Assembly: GCA_023445495.1 (NCBI GenBank)
Contig: JAEXLC010000228.1
Location: 1-34,742, forward strand
DNA length: 34,742 nt
DNA from: Pseudomonadota bacterium
GTDB taxonomy: Bacteria; Pseudomonadota; Alphaproteobacteria; Sphingomonadales; Sphingomonadaceae
Reading direction: 5' to 3'
The notes beneath the pieces were generated by a model. The model made no database searches. It had not been told where the DNA came from and saw only the letters and a program-made list of their open reading frames with translations. The translations under genes were made by a program, and so were the position numbers. Below, in pieces: positions 34,696 to 34,742 of this stretch (position 1 is its first letter; every line of letters begins with the position of its first letter).

Positions 34696-34742
34696 TCGGG
34701 GAGAGGGGCAAGAGCCGTGAGTGCGCCGCCCTGGGGGGGGCG

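Noticed and set aside
34717..34742. Possible GTG start of the next gene (perhaps a nitrate reductase) at the right edge
   Set aside because: Only eight codons are visible and they match no known N-terminus; a G-rich run makes the frame uncertain.

Overview
The window looks like chromosomal DNA of a GC-rich alphaproteobacterium, most likely a sphingomonad (Sphingomonadaceae). The basis is the codon use, GTTC-N7-GTTC type LexA boxes, several GGAAC-N16/17-(C)GTT promoters typical of the alphaproteobacterial general stress sigma factor EcfG, and the look of the NasT/NasS and NirB proteins. No RNA gene, CRISPR array, insertion sequence or phage gene was recognised.

Region 1 (1 to about 18,730) is a stress-survival and DNA-repair neighbourhood. 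It holds an Mfd-like transcription-repair coupling factor running off the left edge, a PRC-barrel membrane protein, a DUF2252 protein, two small membrane proteins, a BLUF blue-light sensor, a PAS-PAS hybrid histidine kinase, the error-prone polymerase DnaE2, several small proteins including a DksA/TraR-type zinc finger, an exonuclease III coupled to a LigD that lacks the phosphoesterase domain, a DUF3606 protein, and a divergent pair of SRAP (HMCES/YedK-type) proteins. I can read five good EcfG-type promoters and two LexA boxes here, so general stress and SOS regulation are interleaved. One SRAP protein has lost all four catalytic positions while its divergent partner keeps them. A 24-residue ORF with an unusually long anti-Shine-Dalgarno complement sits in front of a strong terminator.

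A lower-GC junction (about 18,780 to 19,080) separates this from region 2 (about 19,290 to 27,270), which looks like an uncharacterised small biosynthetic gene cluster: a TetR-family regulator, a FabH-like KAS III, an extended SDR, an MBL-fold hydrolase, an ATP-grasp ligase, a GNAT/FemAB-like transferase and a Rieske oxygenase, with start/stop overlaps joining KAS III to the Rieske gene, and a convergent CapK/PaaK/F390-synthetase-like adenylating enzyme. A 13-nt element occurs in opposite orientations upstream of tetR and directly upstream of the KAS III gene, suggesting a self-regulated switch. I cannot name a characterised pathway with this gene set.

Region 3 (27,388 to the right end) is an assimilatory nitrate/nitrite locus: nasT (ANTAR antiterminator) and nasS (nitrate sensor), a leader with hairpins and an intrinsic terminator, then a nitrate MFS transporter, an outer-membrane porin of the alginate-export type, nirB and nirD. 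The NasT receiver domain carries Asn where the phospho-acceptor Asp is expected. A nitrate reductase gene may follow just beyond the edge.
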